64,000 nt of DNA from Perca fluviatilis. Its lineage: Eukaryota; Chordata; Actinopteri; Perciformes; Percidae. The notes beneath the pieces are model-generated. The model was not told the DNA's origin, made no database searches, and worked only from the letters and a program-made list of their open reading frames with translations. Shown piece by piece: positions 33,586 to 44,967 of this stretch (its first letter is position 1; each line of letters opens with the position of its first letter). Location of the stretch: positions 20,893,922 through 20,957,921 of the forward strand of contig NC_053133.1 of assembly GCF_010015445.1 (NCBI RefSeq). Reading direction: 5' to 3'. A program made the translations under genes and the position numbers.

Positions 33586-35580
33586 AAACACCAAAGACAA
33601 AAAGTCTTTTGGTGTTTGAAGAATTGTCTTAAGTGACTAATCAAAACCTGTCAGCTATCAAACCTCTATCAGAGGCTGCTTTCACAGAAGGCAGCAGATG
33701 TTACTCCTGAGTCCATTCATCTAAAAAGGATGCAATGTGTTTGCAGTTCACAAATGTAACTGTAGTGCGTCAGACTTCAAAACAAATGCTTTCACTTCAA
33801 AGAAAGTGTTTGAATGCTTCCCGTTTAATTCTGTGAGTTTTTTCGGTTGTGTCAAGAAGAGGATGGGCCCACCAGCTGTATGCAAGAAGAACACCAATCT
33901 CCATGTCTCTGGAGGGAGAGGGGATGAAACAGAGAAGACTAATTGAGACTAAGTCCACCCCCTGCCTGCGAGAGCTGCCACTCTCTTGGCTGAAGACACT
34001 TACTGTAGGTAATTACAGTGCTGGAGAGCACCAGTCTCTCAAGCTAATGTGCAATCACAGGTTGGAACCTGACATTAAAGAAAATCGTACCCTATTTGGT
34101 TCACATAAGCATCCTTGTAGATTTAACTGTGTTCCTGATGCCTCCCTGCAATCATTTGTGCCCCTGCTGGAAATCTAACCACTTTCACACCACACAATTT
34201 ATACTACAATCAAATCCGCAACATATTTTTCAAAGCAGGAACATCCAGAATGTCTAACATATTCTTAATTTTATTGTACCAGCATGAAGGACACTGTATA
34301 CACAAAGAGCTCTCAATATTTGATAGCTGTCTCACAATGTATGAATTTTGCAGCAGAAGGTATACTGTCCACGTCAGTAACCGCTAAATTATTTAGAATG
34401 AGTTGAATGGTAGTGTGACAATGGTTTCAACAGATAGCTAAATCAGGTTGGGATAATAAGTGCCCCTGTCATGCAATGTGATCTTTGCACCATTCATTTT
34501 TTTTGTATATATATATTTGTGCCTTTAACACAATTTTTCCCCCTTATTCATAATGAAACGGGATTAAATGTTTATTTATCAACCACATGCCAAATAGTCA
34601 AAGCTGTGATCACCTACGCAGCAGCCTTAAAGGACTAACAGCCTAAAAATGTTTATGGACGTTTTGTATGCAGCGAGGCAGAGCTCAGTGGGGGGATGTG
34701 TATCCCTTGAGCTCTCTAAACAGTCACTAGTGCTTTGTAGCATATTATTCTGGGATTTTCACTGATGCTTGTCCTATGTAAGGCGAGCTCACTAACAGTA
34801 CAGTCAATAACAATACAAATCCTAAGACATCAGGCAAAGCCCATGTGAGTCTAAATGTCTAAAATGTTTTTCCTCCAACTGGCGCTTTTGATTATATTGT
34901 CTCCTGATGTCACAGACAAAGAAAACCATATATTCTTTTTCATTTTTCTTTGCATTTATGACTTTAATTCCATTATTCCAATTATCTTGATGGACAAGAA
35001 GTGATAAACACCTATTTTGGCACATTCAATATGGATCTTTGAGTTTTACCAAGCTTGTATGTGAGGCATTTTAAACCTAGTGACTACAGTCGGTACTGCA
35101 GATCACATGAGTCACTGGCAGTTCAAGATTGGTTGCAAATTAAGATAAACAGTTAGACTACAAACTGACATCTTTCATTTTAGCTCGTTTGTAAAGTCGC
35201 TATTTGCAGAGTAGAGCTGTGTTTGCACAGCACGGTGGACGAGAGTGGACAGCGCAGACAGAGCAGACTGAAATATCGCTTTCTACGTGTTTATGCCTGT
35301 AGAGCAGGTAGGTGGGTTATTGAAGTATTGACTCTTTAATCATGGAGGTTTTATTGTAGGCTACCTACTTACAGTAACGAGTGTAGCGTTAGTTCATCTG
35401 CGCCATCGGCGGTAAATAATCCTCGGTAACGTTTCCAGTCAGTTACATGTGCTGCGTGAAGTAACGCACACACCTCGGCCCTGCTGTGTGTGTGCGCGCA
35501 GCGCGGGCATTGCTATTCAGAATCCAATCTATCTTCCAAAATGCAACGCTTGTATCCAAATGAATTGGTTATAAATTAGC
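33586..35580. other. No gene seen
   Basis: No supported gene. CpG becomes more frequent at 35400-35500 (CTGCGCCATCGGCGG, GTGCGCGCAGCGCGGG), possibly a decayed element. Confidence 0.45.
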
Positions 35581-35584
35581 TGAG

Positions 35585-35750
35585 GTGAAAATGTGAAATG
35601 TTAGCATTCACACGCTTCGTGCCACTTTGTATGATGTTTGCTGATGCAGCAGACAGAGCCACAGTCACTGGCCCGACTGTGGCTGCAACCAGCCCGACAT
35701 ACGTTTTTACAGGCCCCGGGCCATCGGGCCATTGCTTATGTCGAGCCCTG
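35585..35750. repeat. hAT-like terminal fragment (…TGTCGAGCCCTG)
   Basis: GGCCCCGGGCCATCGGGCC followed by TGTCGAGCCCTG at 35739-35750 is like the terminus CAGGGCTCGACA of a common fish/vertebrate hAT element. The other end was not found. Confidence 0.4.
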
Positions 35751-35847
35751 GCCATCTCAGTCAATTATTTAATGCCCTTCATGTGTGCAGGATGTCAGGA
35801 AGTCAAAACACAAAAAACAAATGGAACATGGTAATCATTTATCTTAA

Positions 35848-37733
35848 AGGGGTGATAGAATGATTATATAGGGTATTTTACACTGTTCCTTAAGGTCTCC
35901 GAAAAGGGTATGTAACATTGGTTGGGCTGAAAATTGCCCGAATGCTATTTTATTAGGCCCTTAACTACCTTGTGAATATGGCTCTATTTGGAACAAGAGC
36001 TTTTCTTCCAAATATGGTATGCTCATGAATATTTAGAATGAGCTGCGCGCTGATTGGTTTGAGCAAACTACATAGAAACACATGGGAGACTCGACAGCAG
36101 GTCTCATATTTCAGACACTGCAAAGTTATACATTGTTTGTCAGGCTATTTCGTTATTAAATTCACTTCTGAGACTTTTTTAAGCGAGAAATCAACTATAT
36201 AAAGCACAAATATGGGCCATGTTATGAAAATGTATGGCTAATTGCAAATTTGGTAAGACTGTGTGTCGGAGTTCAGCGGCCAGTGCTGCCGGTGTTGCTG
36301 CCTCGCCGCCCGGCCTGCCTTCCTTCACAGACCCCGGCCTGCTATGAGGTATTTGGAGCTCCGTCACGGCTGGCAACCCACAGCACTCCATACCAGCGCA
36401 AAGTCACCGTTTTTTGGGCTAATGGCCTACCAAACGCCGCTGCTCTGACAGAGCTCCAGGGCCTGCAGCTCCCCTCTTCCAGCTAGCTAGCTAAATGGCC
36501 CGTGTGTGAGAGTGAGAGCGTGGTCAGCGAGCTTGTTACACCAGCAATCTCTTACCACGTTACACACATGTCACGCCACTTATACAACATCTACCTAAAT
36601 GTCTTATAAAGCTAACAACGGTGTCCGATTTCAAGTTAATGAATATTTGTGACGATTAGGGGTTTCGTTAGCTGCAACTGTCCCTTCAATCCTAGCTATG
36701 TGTAGCTACAAATCACGGATAGTTAGCTTCATTTTTGGCGTAATTCGAGTATATTTACAGTTTGAATTTCGTCACACCACTTATACAACATCTACCTAAA
36801 TGTTTTGTAAAGCTAACAATGGTGTCCGATTTCAAGTTAATGAATATTTGTGAATTTCAGAGGAATTCTAAGAGGAGGCTAGCTAGCTCTCATTGATAGA
36901 GCTAGCTCCATCCAGCCACAGGCTCTATCAATGAGACTCGCAGAGTAGTGGCGTTTATTTCCCCAATCGTTCGTTTAAATAACTCAACACATTATAATTA
37001 CACACATTAAAAGAGTAACTGGAACCTGTGGTAAGAGATTTCTGGCGTAACAAGCTCGCTGACCACGCTCTCCCTCACATACACCGGGCATTTAGCTAGC
37101 AGGAAGAGGGGAGTTGCAGGCCCAGGAGCTCTGTCAGAGCAGCGGCGTTTGGTAGTCCATTAGCCCAAAAAAGGGTGACTTTGCGCAGGTATGGAGCGCT
37201 GTGGGCTGCTAGCCGTAACGGAGCTCACAGCATCCCGGGGTCTGTGAAGGAAGGCAGGCCAGGCAACAACACAGGCAGCACCGGCCGCTGAACTTCGACA
37301 CACAGTCAGACAAAATTTGCAATTAGCCATCCATTTTTGTAAAGCGGCCCATATTTGAGCTTTACATAGTTGATTTCTCGCATAAAAAAGTTTCAGAAGT
37401 GAATTTTGTAATGGAATAGAAGAGATCTACGCAACCTAGATTCAGAAGACTACCTGATCTCAGGTCAGTTGTGTAGCCTATGTAAATGTTGGGGCGTGAC
37501 CATTCTCTTAATACACCCATGGGCGTGACAAAGGTACAGGTCTTGAGATGCTTACGTAAGCAACTAGCTTTGTTGAGATTCGCCCGTTTTCAGCAGCAGT
37601 TTCAAAATATGAGATTTTCATAGTAAAGGGGTGTCAATGGGATTTTGAGCTTCTATGTATGTCCTATTTACCCACCAAACTGTCGTTATTCAACTATGAC
37701 AGGGTAAAATCGGTTTTGCATTCTATCACCCCT
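35848..37733. mobile_element. TTAA-target element (AGGGGTGATAGAATG), probably Kolobok-like
   Basis: Perfect 15-bp terminal inverted repeats AGGGGTGATAGAATG / CATTCTATCACCCCT with TTAA on both sides (35844-35847 and 37734-37737). Inside, 36215-36560 and 37015-37370 are inverted copies of one another (about 340 bp, CpG-rich), and 36569-36653 and 36771-36853 are direct copies of an 85-bp segment. No transposase is present. The purine start points to Kolobok over piggyBac. Confidence 0.9.
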
Positions 37734-37933
37734 TTAATACATCTGTGAATTTACAAAGGAAAAAAAATTAAAATATGTGTACTGAAAGTCAACAGCATAG
37801 TGGTATAAAATACTATGGGACCTAGAATTGAGCCTTGAGGTGCACCATATTAAACGAAGCAAAGCAAACAATCAATTTGGCAGGTAAGATAACCATCCAT
37901 CCATCCATCCATCCATCCATCCATCTTCTTCGC

Positions 37934-38338
37934 TTATCCGGTGTCGGGTCGCGGGGGGAGCAGCTCCAGCAGGGGACCACAAACTTCCCTTTCCCGAGCC
38001 ACATTAACCAGCTCTGACTGGGGGATGCCAAGGCGTTCCCAGGCAAGGTTGGGGATATAATCCCTCCACCTAGTCCTGGGTCTTCCCCGAGGCCTCCTCC
38101 CTGCTGGACGTGCCTGGAACACCTCCCTAGGGAGGCGCCCAGGGGGCATCCTTACCAGATGCCCGAACCACCTCAACTGGCTCCTTTCGACGCGAAGGAG
38201 CAGCGGCTCTACTCCGAGCTCCTCACGGATGACTGAGCTTCTCACCCTATCTCTAAGGGAGACGCCGCCACCCCCTCCCTGAGGAAACCCATTTCGGCCG
38301 CTTGTACCCTCGGATCTCGTTCTTTCGGTCATGACCAA
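37934..38338 (-). pseudogene. LINE C-terminal domain fragment
   Basis: A 134-residue frame containing LRDRVRSSVIREELGVEPLL, LRWFGHLVRMPPGRLPREVF and GRRPRGRPRTRWRDY, the conserved C-terminal region found after the reverse transcriptase in this LINE group. It stops 10 bp before the tetranucleotide tail. It is out of frame with the reverse transcriptase (38558-40039), so at least one frameshift separates them. The first residues (to about 25) are degraded. Confidence 0.8.
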
Positions 38339-38557
38339 GCCTTCATGACCATAGGTGAGGGTAGGAACGAAACTGACCGGTAGATCGAGAGCTTTGCCTT
38401 CTGGCTCAGCTCTCTTTTGTCACAATGGTGCGATAGATTGAATGTAATACCGCACCGGCCCGCGATTCTCCGACCAATCTCCCGCTCCATTGTCCCCTCA
38501 CCGCAAACAAAACCCCAAGGTACTTGAACTCCTTCACTTGGGGTAAGGACTTATTCC

Positions 38558-40039
38558 CTACCTGGAGAAGGGCATTCCATCGGGTTTCCTGCTGAGAACC
38601 ATGGCCTCAGATTTAGAGGTGCTGATCCTCATCCCAGCCACTTCACACTCGGCTGCGAACCGATCCAGTGAGTGCTGAAGGTCACAGGCCGATGATGCCA
38701 TCAGGACCACGTCATCTGCAAAGAGCAGCGATGAGATCCCCAGCCCACCGAACTGCAACCCCTCCCCACCCCGACTACGCCTTGATATCCTGTCCATAAA
38801 TATTACAAACAGGATTGGTGACAAAGCGCAGCCCTGGCGGAGGCCAATCTTCACCTGAAATGAGTCCGACTTACTGCCGAGAACCCGGACACAGCTCTCA
38901 CTTTGGTCGTACAGAGATTGGATGGCCCTGAGAAGAGACCCCCTCACCCCATACTCCCGCAGCACCTCCCACAGTATCTCCCGGGGGACCCGGTCATACG
39001 CCTTCTCCAGATCCACAAAACACATGTTGACTGGTTGGGCATACTCCCAGGCTCCCTCCAGGATCCTTGCGAGAGTAAAGAGCTGGTCCGTTGTTCCACA
39101 AACAGGACGGAATCCGCATTGTTCCTCTTAAACCCGAGGTTTGACTATCGGCCGAACCCTCCTTTCCAGCACCTTGGAGTAGACTTTACCAGGGAGGCTG
39201 AGAAGTGTGATACCCCTGTAATTGGCACACACCCTCTGGTCCCCCTTTTTAAAAAGGGGAACCACCACCCCAGTCTGCCACTCCTTTGGCACTGTTACAG
39301 ACTTCCACGCAATATTGAAGAGACATGTCAACCAGGACAGCCCCTCCACACCCAGAGCCTTGAGCATTTCTGGACGGATCTCATCAATCCCCGGGGCTTT
39401 GCCACTGTGGAGTTGTTTGACTACATCAGTGACTTCCGCCTGGGAAATCGACGACAATCCCCCGTCATCCTCCAGCTCTGCCTCTAACATAGAGGGCGTA
39501 TTAGTCGGATTCAGGAGTTCCTCAAAGTGCTCCTTCCACCGCCCTATTACCTCCTCAGTTGAGGTCAACAGTGTCCCCTCCTTACTGTACACAGCTTAGA
39601 TGGTTCCCCGCTTCCCCCTCCTGAGGTGGGGAACAGTTTTCCAGAAGCACTTTGGTGCCGACCGAAAGTCCTTCTCTGTATCTTCTCCAAACTTCTCCCA
39701 CACCCGCTGCTTTGCCTCTTTCACGGCAGAGGCTGCAGCCCTTCGGTACCCTGCAACTGCCTCCAGAGTCCTCTGGGATAACATATCCCGGAAGGACTCC
39801 TTCTTCAGTCGGACGGCTTCCCTGACCACCGGTGTCCACCATGGTGTTCGTGGGTTACCGCCCCTTGAGGCACCTAAGACCCTAAGACCACAGCTCCTCG
39901 CCGCAGCTTCAGCAATGGAAACTTTGAACATTGTCCACTCGGGTTCAATGCCCCCAGCCTCCACAGGGATGCACGAAAGCTCCGCCGGAGGTCTGAGTTG
40001 AAAGTCTGTCGGACAGGGGCCTCCCCCAGATGTTCCCAA
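38558..40039 (-). pseudogene. LINE reverse transcriptase with two nonsense codons
   Basis: One reading frame from 40039 down to 38558 is broken only by stops at 39596-39598 and 39128-39130. Upstream of RT it has VREAVRLKKESFRDML and AVKEAKQRVWEKFGED (linker). RT motifs follow: SGKAPGIDEIRPEMLK, VVPLFKKGDQRVCANYRGI, CGFRP after the second stop, VDLEKAYDRVPRE (first catalytic Asp), LRQGCALSPILFVIFMD and LLFADDVVLMA (the FADD box, 38711-38722, with the catalytic Asp pair). The frame ends at KPDGMPFSR. The active enzyme would copy LINE RNA at a nicked genomic site. It cannot be expressed whole. Confidence 0.88.
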
Positions 40040-40358
40040 TTTACCCGCACTACCCGTTTGGGCTTACCAGGTCTGTCCAGAGTCTTCCCCACCCCTGACC
40101 CAACTTACCACCAGATGGTGATCGGTTGACAGCTCCCGCCTCTTCACCCCGAAGTGTCCAAAACATACGGCCTCAGATCAGATGAAACGATTATAAAATC
40201 GATCATTGACCGGGGCCTAGGGTGCTCTGGTACCAAGTACACTTTATGAGCATCCCTATACGCGAACATGGTGTTCGTATAGACAATCCATGACTAGCAC
40301 AGAAGTCCAACAACAAACAACCACTCTGGTTTAGAATCAGGGAGGCCGTTCCTCCCAA

Positions 40359-41144
40359 TTACGCCTCTCCAGGTGTCTCCATCATTGACCACGTGGCGCT
40401 AAAGTCCCCCAGCAGAACAATGGAGTCCCCACTGGAGACCCATACAGGACTCCACCCCAAGGTCTCCAAGAAGGCCGAATACTCGAACTCCTGTTTGGTG
40501 CATATGCACAAACAACAGTCAGAGTTTTCCCCCCACCACCGCGCAGGCGAGGGAGGGGCGCGACTCCTCGGCCCACTGGGGTAAACTCCAACGTACGCGT
40601 GCTCAGCCGGGGGCTTGTGAGTATCCCCACACCCGCCCGGGCCCGACACCCTGGGCAACTTCGGAGAAGAAAAGAGTCCAACCCTATCCAGGAGTATGGT
40701 TCCGGAACAGAGACTGTGCGTAGAGGTAAGCCCCACCAGATCTAACCGGTAGCGCTCCACCTCCCGCACCAGTTCCGGCTCCTTCCCCCACAGAGAGGTG
40801 ACGTTCCACGTCCCCAGAGCCAGCGTCTGCCGCCCGGGTCTGGTCCGTCGAGGCCCCTGACCTTCACTGCCCCCCGTGTGGCAGCGCACCCGACCCCAGC
40901 GGTTCCTCCCACAGGTGGTGGGCCCATGGGCTGGAGAAATGGGGACCACGTAGCTTTTTCGGGCTGTGCACGACCGGGCTCTGTGGCAAACCCGGCCACC
41001 AGACGCTTGCTGACGAGCCCGCCATCTGGGCCTGGCTCCAGACGGGGGCCACGGGCTTCCTCCGGGCAGGGTCACTTCACCTCTTCCTTGATTTTTCATA
41101 GGGTTTTTGAACCATTCTTTGTCTGGCCCCTCACCTGAGACCAC
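40359..41144 (-). pseudogene. LINE 5' region and apurinic endonuclease remnants
   Basis: Frame fragments show LALGTWNVTSLWGKEPELV and VREVERYRLDLVGLTSTHS, the N-terminal motif of the APE-type endonuclease of RTE/L2-like LINEs, then GVGILTSPRLS, and TLTVVCAYAPN from a different frame (40382-40681), followed by SIVLLGDFSA (the GDFN-type motif, with Ala replacing Asn). At least two frameshifts split the domain. Residues before LALGTWN are proline/glycine rich and belong to the 5' region. Not functional. Confidence 0.75.
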
Positions 41145-41261
41145 TTTGCCTTGGGAGACCCTACCAGGAGCACAAAGCTCCAGACAACACAGCCCTCAGG
41201 TTCATAGAGACACACAAACCTCTCCACCACGTTAAGGTGATGGTTCCCGGAGATTAACCAT

Positions 41262-41984
41262 TTTAGATGAATTGTTGTCATTACCAACCCTTTGCTGAAG
41301 TGAAACGATGAGAATTTACTGGTCAGTGGTTACAAGCAGAGTACTGCCCCTGTGTTCAACAAGAGATCAAACATGACAAGAGTAGAATAATGCTGGTCAA
41401 AACCTGCACTGTAGCAGCAAGTTTTTAAAGATCCCAAATATATTTCACAATCCAGAGTTGTTTTAAAACCTTAATTTCACAGATGTTGTAAATTGTGGAG
41501 AAATAACACATAAACTCTGTACTCTGTGATTGTGAATGTAGATTAGATTGTGAACAGTTAAGTTTTGTTTTCTGTGAGGGAAAATGGTTTCAAATAAATT
41601 AATCGCCTCAATTAGCAGCTGAACCTCCCCTACATTAAAATTAACACTGACAAACGGGAACTCATAATGACTGGCTTAGCTTTTGTAAGATATAAGACAA
41701 TGGTTGCTAAGAATTTAATTTTTGTTTGCTAAGAATTAAATTTTTGTTATGTGCAGAAATAGGTAAACCAACAGGGAATTTTTGTCTCTCTAGATATACT
41801 GGGGTAAGACTGATTACATTGGATAATAGTAATGAGCCATGGCAAAAAGATAAAGGAATGGTAGCAGAAGGCTTTCATGAAGATACTGTAAAGTCAACTT
41901 TAGAAGAAGCGCTGTGTGGACTGCTGGCACGAGCAGCAGCCGATTCAGCAGCCAAGTTGCTGCAAAAACAAACAGTTTGAGGAA
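41262..41984. other. Unrecognised ORF of 84 residues
   Basis: An open frame at 41726-41980 on the plus strand ends TLEEALCGLLARAAADS.. with a short alanine-rich amphipathic tail. It lies just upstream of the LTR-like stretch. I do not recognise it; it may be a retroelement remnant. The rest of the interval is featureless. Confidence 0.3.
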
Positions 41985-42322
41985 GTTGTAGCTGTTGGGC
42001 TCTCTGTGGTTCAAAACATTGCAGGCTCAGGGGACTGACACACTTGGCTTTGGTGGCCAAAGTTTTGGGAAATTTGGTTAAAGATAATCCTCTGTTTGTC
42101 CATGCATTTCAAAACAGCCCATATTTTTGACCTGGTTCCCTCAAAGTCAGGCAACTTAAACTAATTGGTTCTGGTTTTGGGGTATAAATACTAGGAGATG
42201 GGATGAAAACCACAATCACTGGTTCACCCACATTACATAAGTGTGCCACTGTATCATGCATTTAGCTCAGTCGTATGGCATTCTCTCTCTTCTCTCATCT
42301 AATAAAGACAAAACAGCCACAT
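41985..42322 (+). other. LTR-like segment with TATA box and poly(A) signal
   Basis: GGGGTATAAATAC (about 42180) and, about 120 bp later, CTAATAAAGAC (about 42299), with a pyrimidine-rich tract before the latter. This is the order of promoter and polyadenylation signals in a retroelement LTR. A paired LTR, TG...CA limits and a target duplication were not found. A hAT element starts at 42331. Confidence 0.3.
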
Positions 42323-42330
42323 ATACAGTA

Positions 42331-42941
42331 CACCCGCGGTGCTACCATTTTAGGTCCGGGCCCGCCCATTTTGACCCAGGCCTATAGTGAGTAGTGAGTG
42401 ATTTTCATTCTAGCAGTTCATCCAATAAGCAGCCTCAGGAAAGCTTTGAGTGAAAGCTTCTCAGCCAATCAGCGGCTTCTACTCCACGTGTGGACTCTTA
42501 AGCCTGCCCACAGGCTGCATCTTCACCAGCAAGTGATCCAATGAAATGAATGATGTTTGCGCGCAAGCTTTTCAAGCAAGCTCAATGAGACAGACACAGA
42601 CTGTAGCTATTAGCTAATATGAAACGCAAAGCAAAGCAGCTTGTTTTCATTTAAATTCAGCAAGAAACGCTCCGAGGAGCAGGAGGAGGAAACTCCTGCC
42701 ATTTTAAGTAACGCGGTTACAAGTGACGAGTTACCATCCTGCTCGGCCGCCCTCTCCCCATCAAGTCCTCCCGTAGCCACCCCCTCACACCAGCAAGGCA
42801 AGTAGGCTAAAAGTTAGGCTAACGTTAACGTTAGTGTCTGGCTGTTTGTATGCAGGGGGAACCAGTTTTTGGGCTTATTTTAACTGGCCCATCCAGTTTT
42901 CTGGAGGCCTACCTACAATCAAAATCCTAGCGCCGCTAGTG
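42331..42941 (+). mobile_element. hAT element with exact 8-bp duplication and an N-terminal transposase exon
   Basis: Termini CACCCGCGGTGCTACCATTTT-like (left) and AAAATCCTAGCGCCGCTAGTG-like (right, inverted), flanked by the perfect 8-bp duplication ATACAGTA (42323-42330 and 42942-42949). Inside, 42617-42800 resembles the first exon of a hAT transposase (see separate entry). Size 611 bp, non-autonomous. Confidence 0.88.
42617..42800 (+). pseudogene. hAT transposase first-exon remnant
   Basis: ATGAAACGCAAAGC opens MKRKAKQLVFI and then hits a stop. In the next frame it continues as FSKKRSEEQEEETPA and ends in a serine/proline-rich stretch (SPSSPPVATPSHQQ). MKRK..., aromatic residues, then FSKK with an acidic and proline-rich tail is the usual N-terminus of ZMYM1-like hAT transposases. 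A single-base change or shift separates start and body. No zinc finger or catalytic region remains. Confidence 0.5.
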
Positions 42942-42949
42942 ATACAGTA

Positions 42950-43259
42950 TCTATAAGTAACCTCAGGTTGGCTTAATTTGCATCATCCTTTAAATCACTT
43001 CTCAAAATCCATTAAATGCTAAAAGTCTTTTTCTATAGCAGGACCAGAGGCTCCAACTGCAGACACACACAGAGACATAGCGATGGTCAAACAGAAAACA
43101 GTGAAACTTTGAAACTTTGCATCATTGAATGTTACAAAACCACTCGGCACAGAGTTAAACTCATTAACAAAAACTGAGGAGGCCTGGTCAGACCAACATT
43201 TAAAATGCCTACATTTCATGGTGTAATGGAAAATCACATATTTGTCATTTAACATATCT
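42950..43259. other. No gene seen
   Basis: No supported feature. Confidence 0.5.
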
Positions 43260-43529
43260 TACTATTGACTTGTTTTTTAGTTTTTAGCTGTGTGAACTTT
43301 TTACCCCTATTTGATGTATGGACCTAACTTTATAGCCTAACTTTATTCTTCTGTTTATCTAAAGTGCAGACACTGGCTTTTCTCTACCTCCCATTTCGGT
43401 CCCAGATTTGGAGGTCAGGGGTCACTGATAGTCAGGAGGGCTGTTCATTTTACCCCCTCCTTCTTTCTGTCAGCAGGTTAAGCAAGTGATTCTCCAAGAC
43501 TCTTTGTTCATTCTCTCAGACTCTCAAGA

Positions 43530-43628
43530 TGAACTGAACCTTCTTTGCGCAAAGAATAAATACTTAAGACTTGATTGAATGAAGCCTTATTTCAGATCTC
43601 ACCTAGGTATTAGAATTTCTATCACAAT
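43530..43628 (+). other. LTR-like 3' end fragment
   Basis: CTTCTTTGCGCAAAGAATAAATAC followed by GCCTTATTTCAGATCTCACC and ending AATTTCTATCACA. It contains a poly(A) signal and resembles the R/U5 part of a fish endogenous retrovirus LTR. No internal genes or opposing LTR were found. Quoted motif positions are approximate. Confidence 0.35.
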
Positions 43629-44569
43629 GATGAAATCAATTGACGATAGACCAAAAGCAAGTCAGTCATGCCCTTTGATGAAACCAAAATGGAAGTCCAA
43701 AAGTGAAGCTATTATAGCATTTAGTTTTGTTGCAGTATTCAGTTTTATTTAACCTCCTCTGTCCGAGTATAAACTGCTTCTCTAAAGAGCAAGAGACTTA
43801 TTGACTTACTTATTGTCCTGTTTGCAACAGAGCTAAGCCAAAAGAGTCACTTTAGACCACTTATTTTTTAAGAAGACAGATTAATTTTGCCATTTACAGC
43901 TGAAGTTGCAACTCATTTTATTTTTTCATTTCCATGACCTTACTCATGTTGTCTCACCACAATGTGCATTCTGTTTTATTTTGTATTCTTTAAAAGCTGT
44001 GAATAGGTTTTACATTTCCTTTGTGCATTATATTGTGGGAGAAACATTGTCCATCAACAACACAAATCAAGGACATTCTGCATGCAATGTGACATCTTTG
44101 ACTGAAATTAATTTTGTAATGTTTCCAGTGTGAATGCACAGACCTAGTTTAAGAATTGGTATACAGTTTAGGCACTGTACACAGGCAACAGTAAATGTGA
44201 CTGGGAGCTCTACAGAGAGGTTGTGCCTTCTGGGAAGCAAACAGAGAAGGAGAGCATAGAGATGTTTAAATAGGCCAAACAGCAGGTTCACGAGATCATC
44301 AATAATGAGCCTCAATTACCAGAACCACCACTCCTGCTAGGAGGGCAGGACCCAAATCCCTCCTGACACAACCCACCACATTCATCCTTCGACTGGCATG
44401 CCTTATCAACGTTTTTCTTCTTCTTCTTTTTTATCATGTGTCTTTTGAAAAGTGCTACAAAAATAAGGTGTATTACTTAGTTTATTGGTTTCACTGTGAC
44501 CCTATGAAGCATTGAATGTGTGTAAGGGAAAATAGTAATGCAGAAAAGTGTATGCATTCTGTGTTAGTA

Positions 44570-44570
<1 letters not shown>
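43629..44570. other. No gene seen
   Basis: AT-rich, no supported feature. Confidence 0.5.

Positions 44571-44613
<43 letters not shown>
44571..44613. repeat. (CA)n microsatellite
   Basis: About 21 CA units. Confidence 0.97.
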
Positions 44614-44615
<2 letters not shown>

Positions 44616-44906
44616 TAGCTGGGCTATTATTAGGCTCTGAGCTTTTAAATTTGACCCGATCCATCCCAGCTGTGATGACTAAGAAAATAAAATGCCCACA
44701 AGCTTATAGATATGGCACATTGTGTCACTGTCTAGTGTTGGATGATCATTTGCTTAACATGAGTTATTATTACGTTCAACATGACTAATTTAATTGAACA
44801 TAAATTAGTGTGGCCCTCCTCAGGCATCAAACTCCATCTATGTTCGCTTACATTGATATCAAGCTAAATACTCAAGCTAATACAATACTTAAATGTTTTA
44901 AGAAAG

Positions 44907-44967
<61 letters not shown>
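44907..44967. repeat. (TAGA)n microsatellite
   Basis: About 15 TAGA units. Confidence 0.97.

Larger units (their letters stand above)
37892..41250 (-). mobile_element. Rex3-like (RTE-clade) LINE, nearly full length, inactive
   Basis: On the minus strand the element runs from a 5' region near 41250 through endonuclease and reverse-transcriptase segments to a very short 3' untranslated region and a (GATG)n tail (37892-37924 on the plus strand as CCAT). A GATG tail with almost no 3' untranslated sequence is characteristic of Rex3. A 7-bp repeat TAACCAT (37890-37896 and 41255-41261) flanks it and may be the target duplication, although the tail sequence overlaps it. Several nonsense and frameshift mutations make it inactive. 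Confidence 0.8.

Noticed and set aside
38903..39487. 194-residue plus-strand frame, the longest open frame in the window
   Set aside because: It is the antisense shadow of the LINE reverse transcriptase on the minus strand.
39600..40001. 133-residue plus-strand frame
   Set aside because: Antisense to the LINE ORF, with no family features of its own.
41726..41980. 84-residue frame as a host gene
   Set aside because: Not recognised, no splice or promoter evidence, and it sits between a dead LINE and an LTR-like segment; kept only as an unrecognised ORF.
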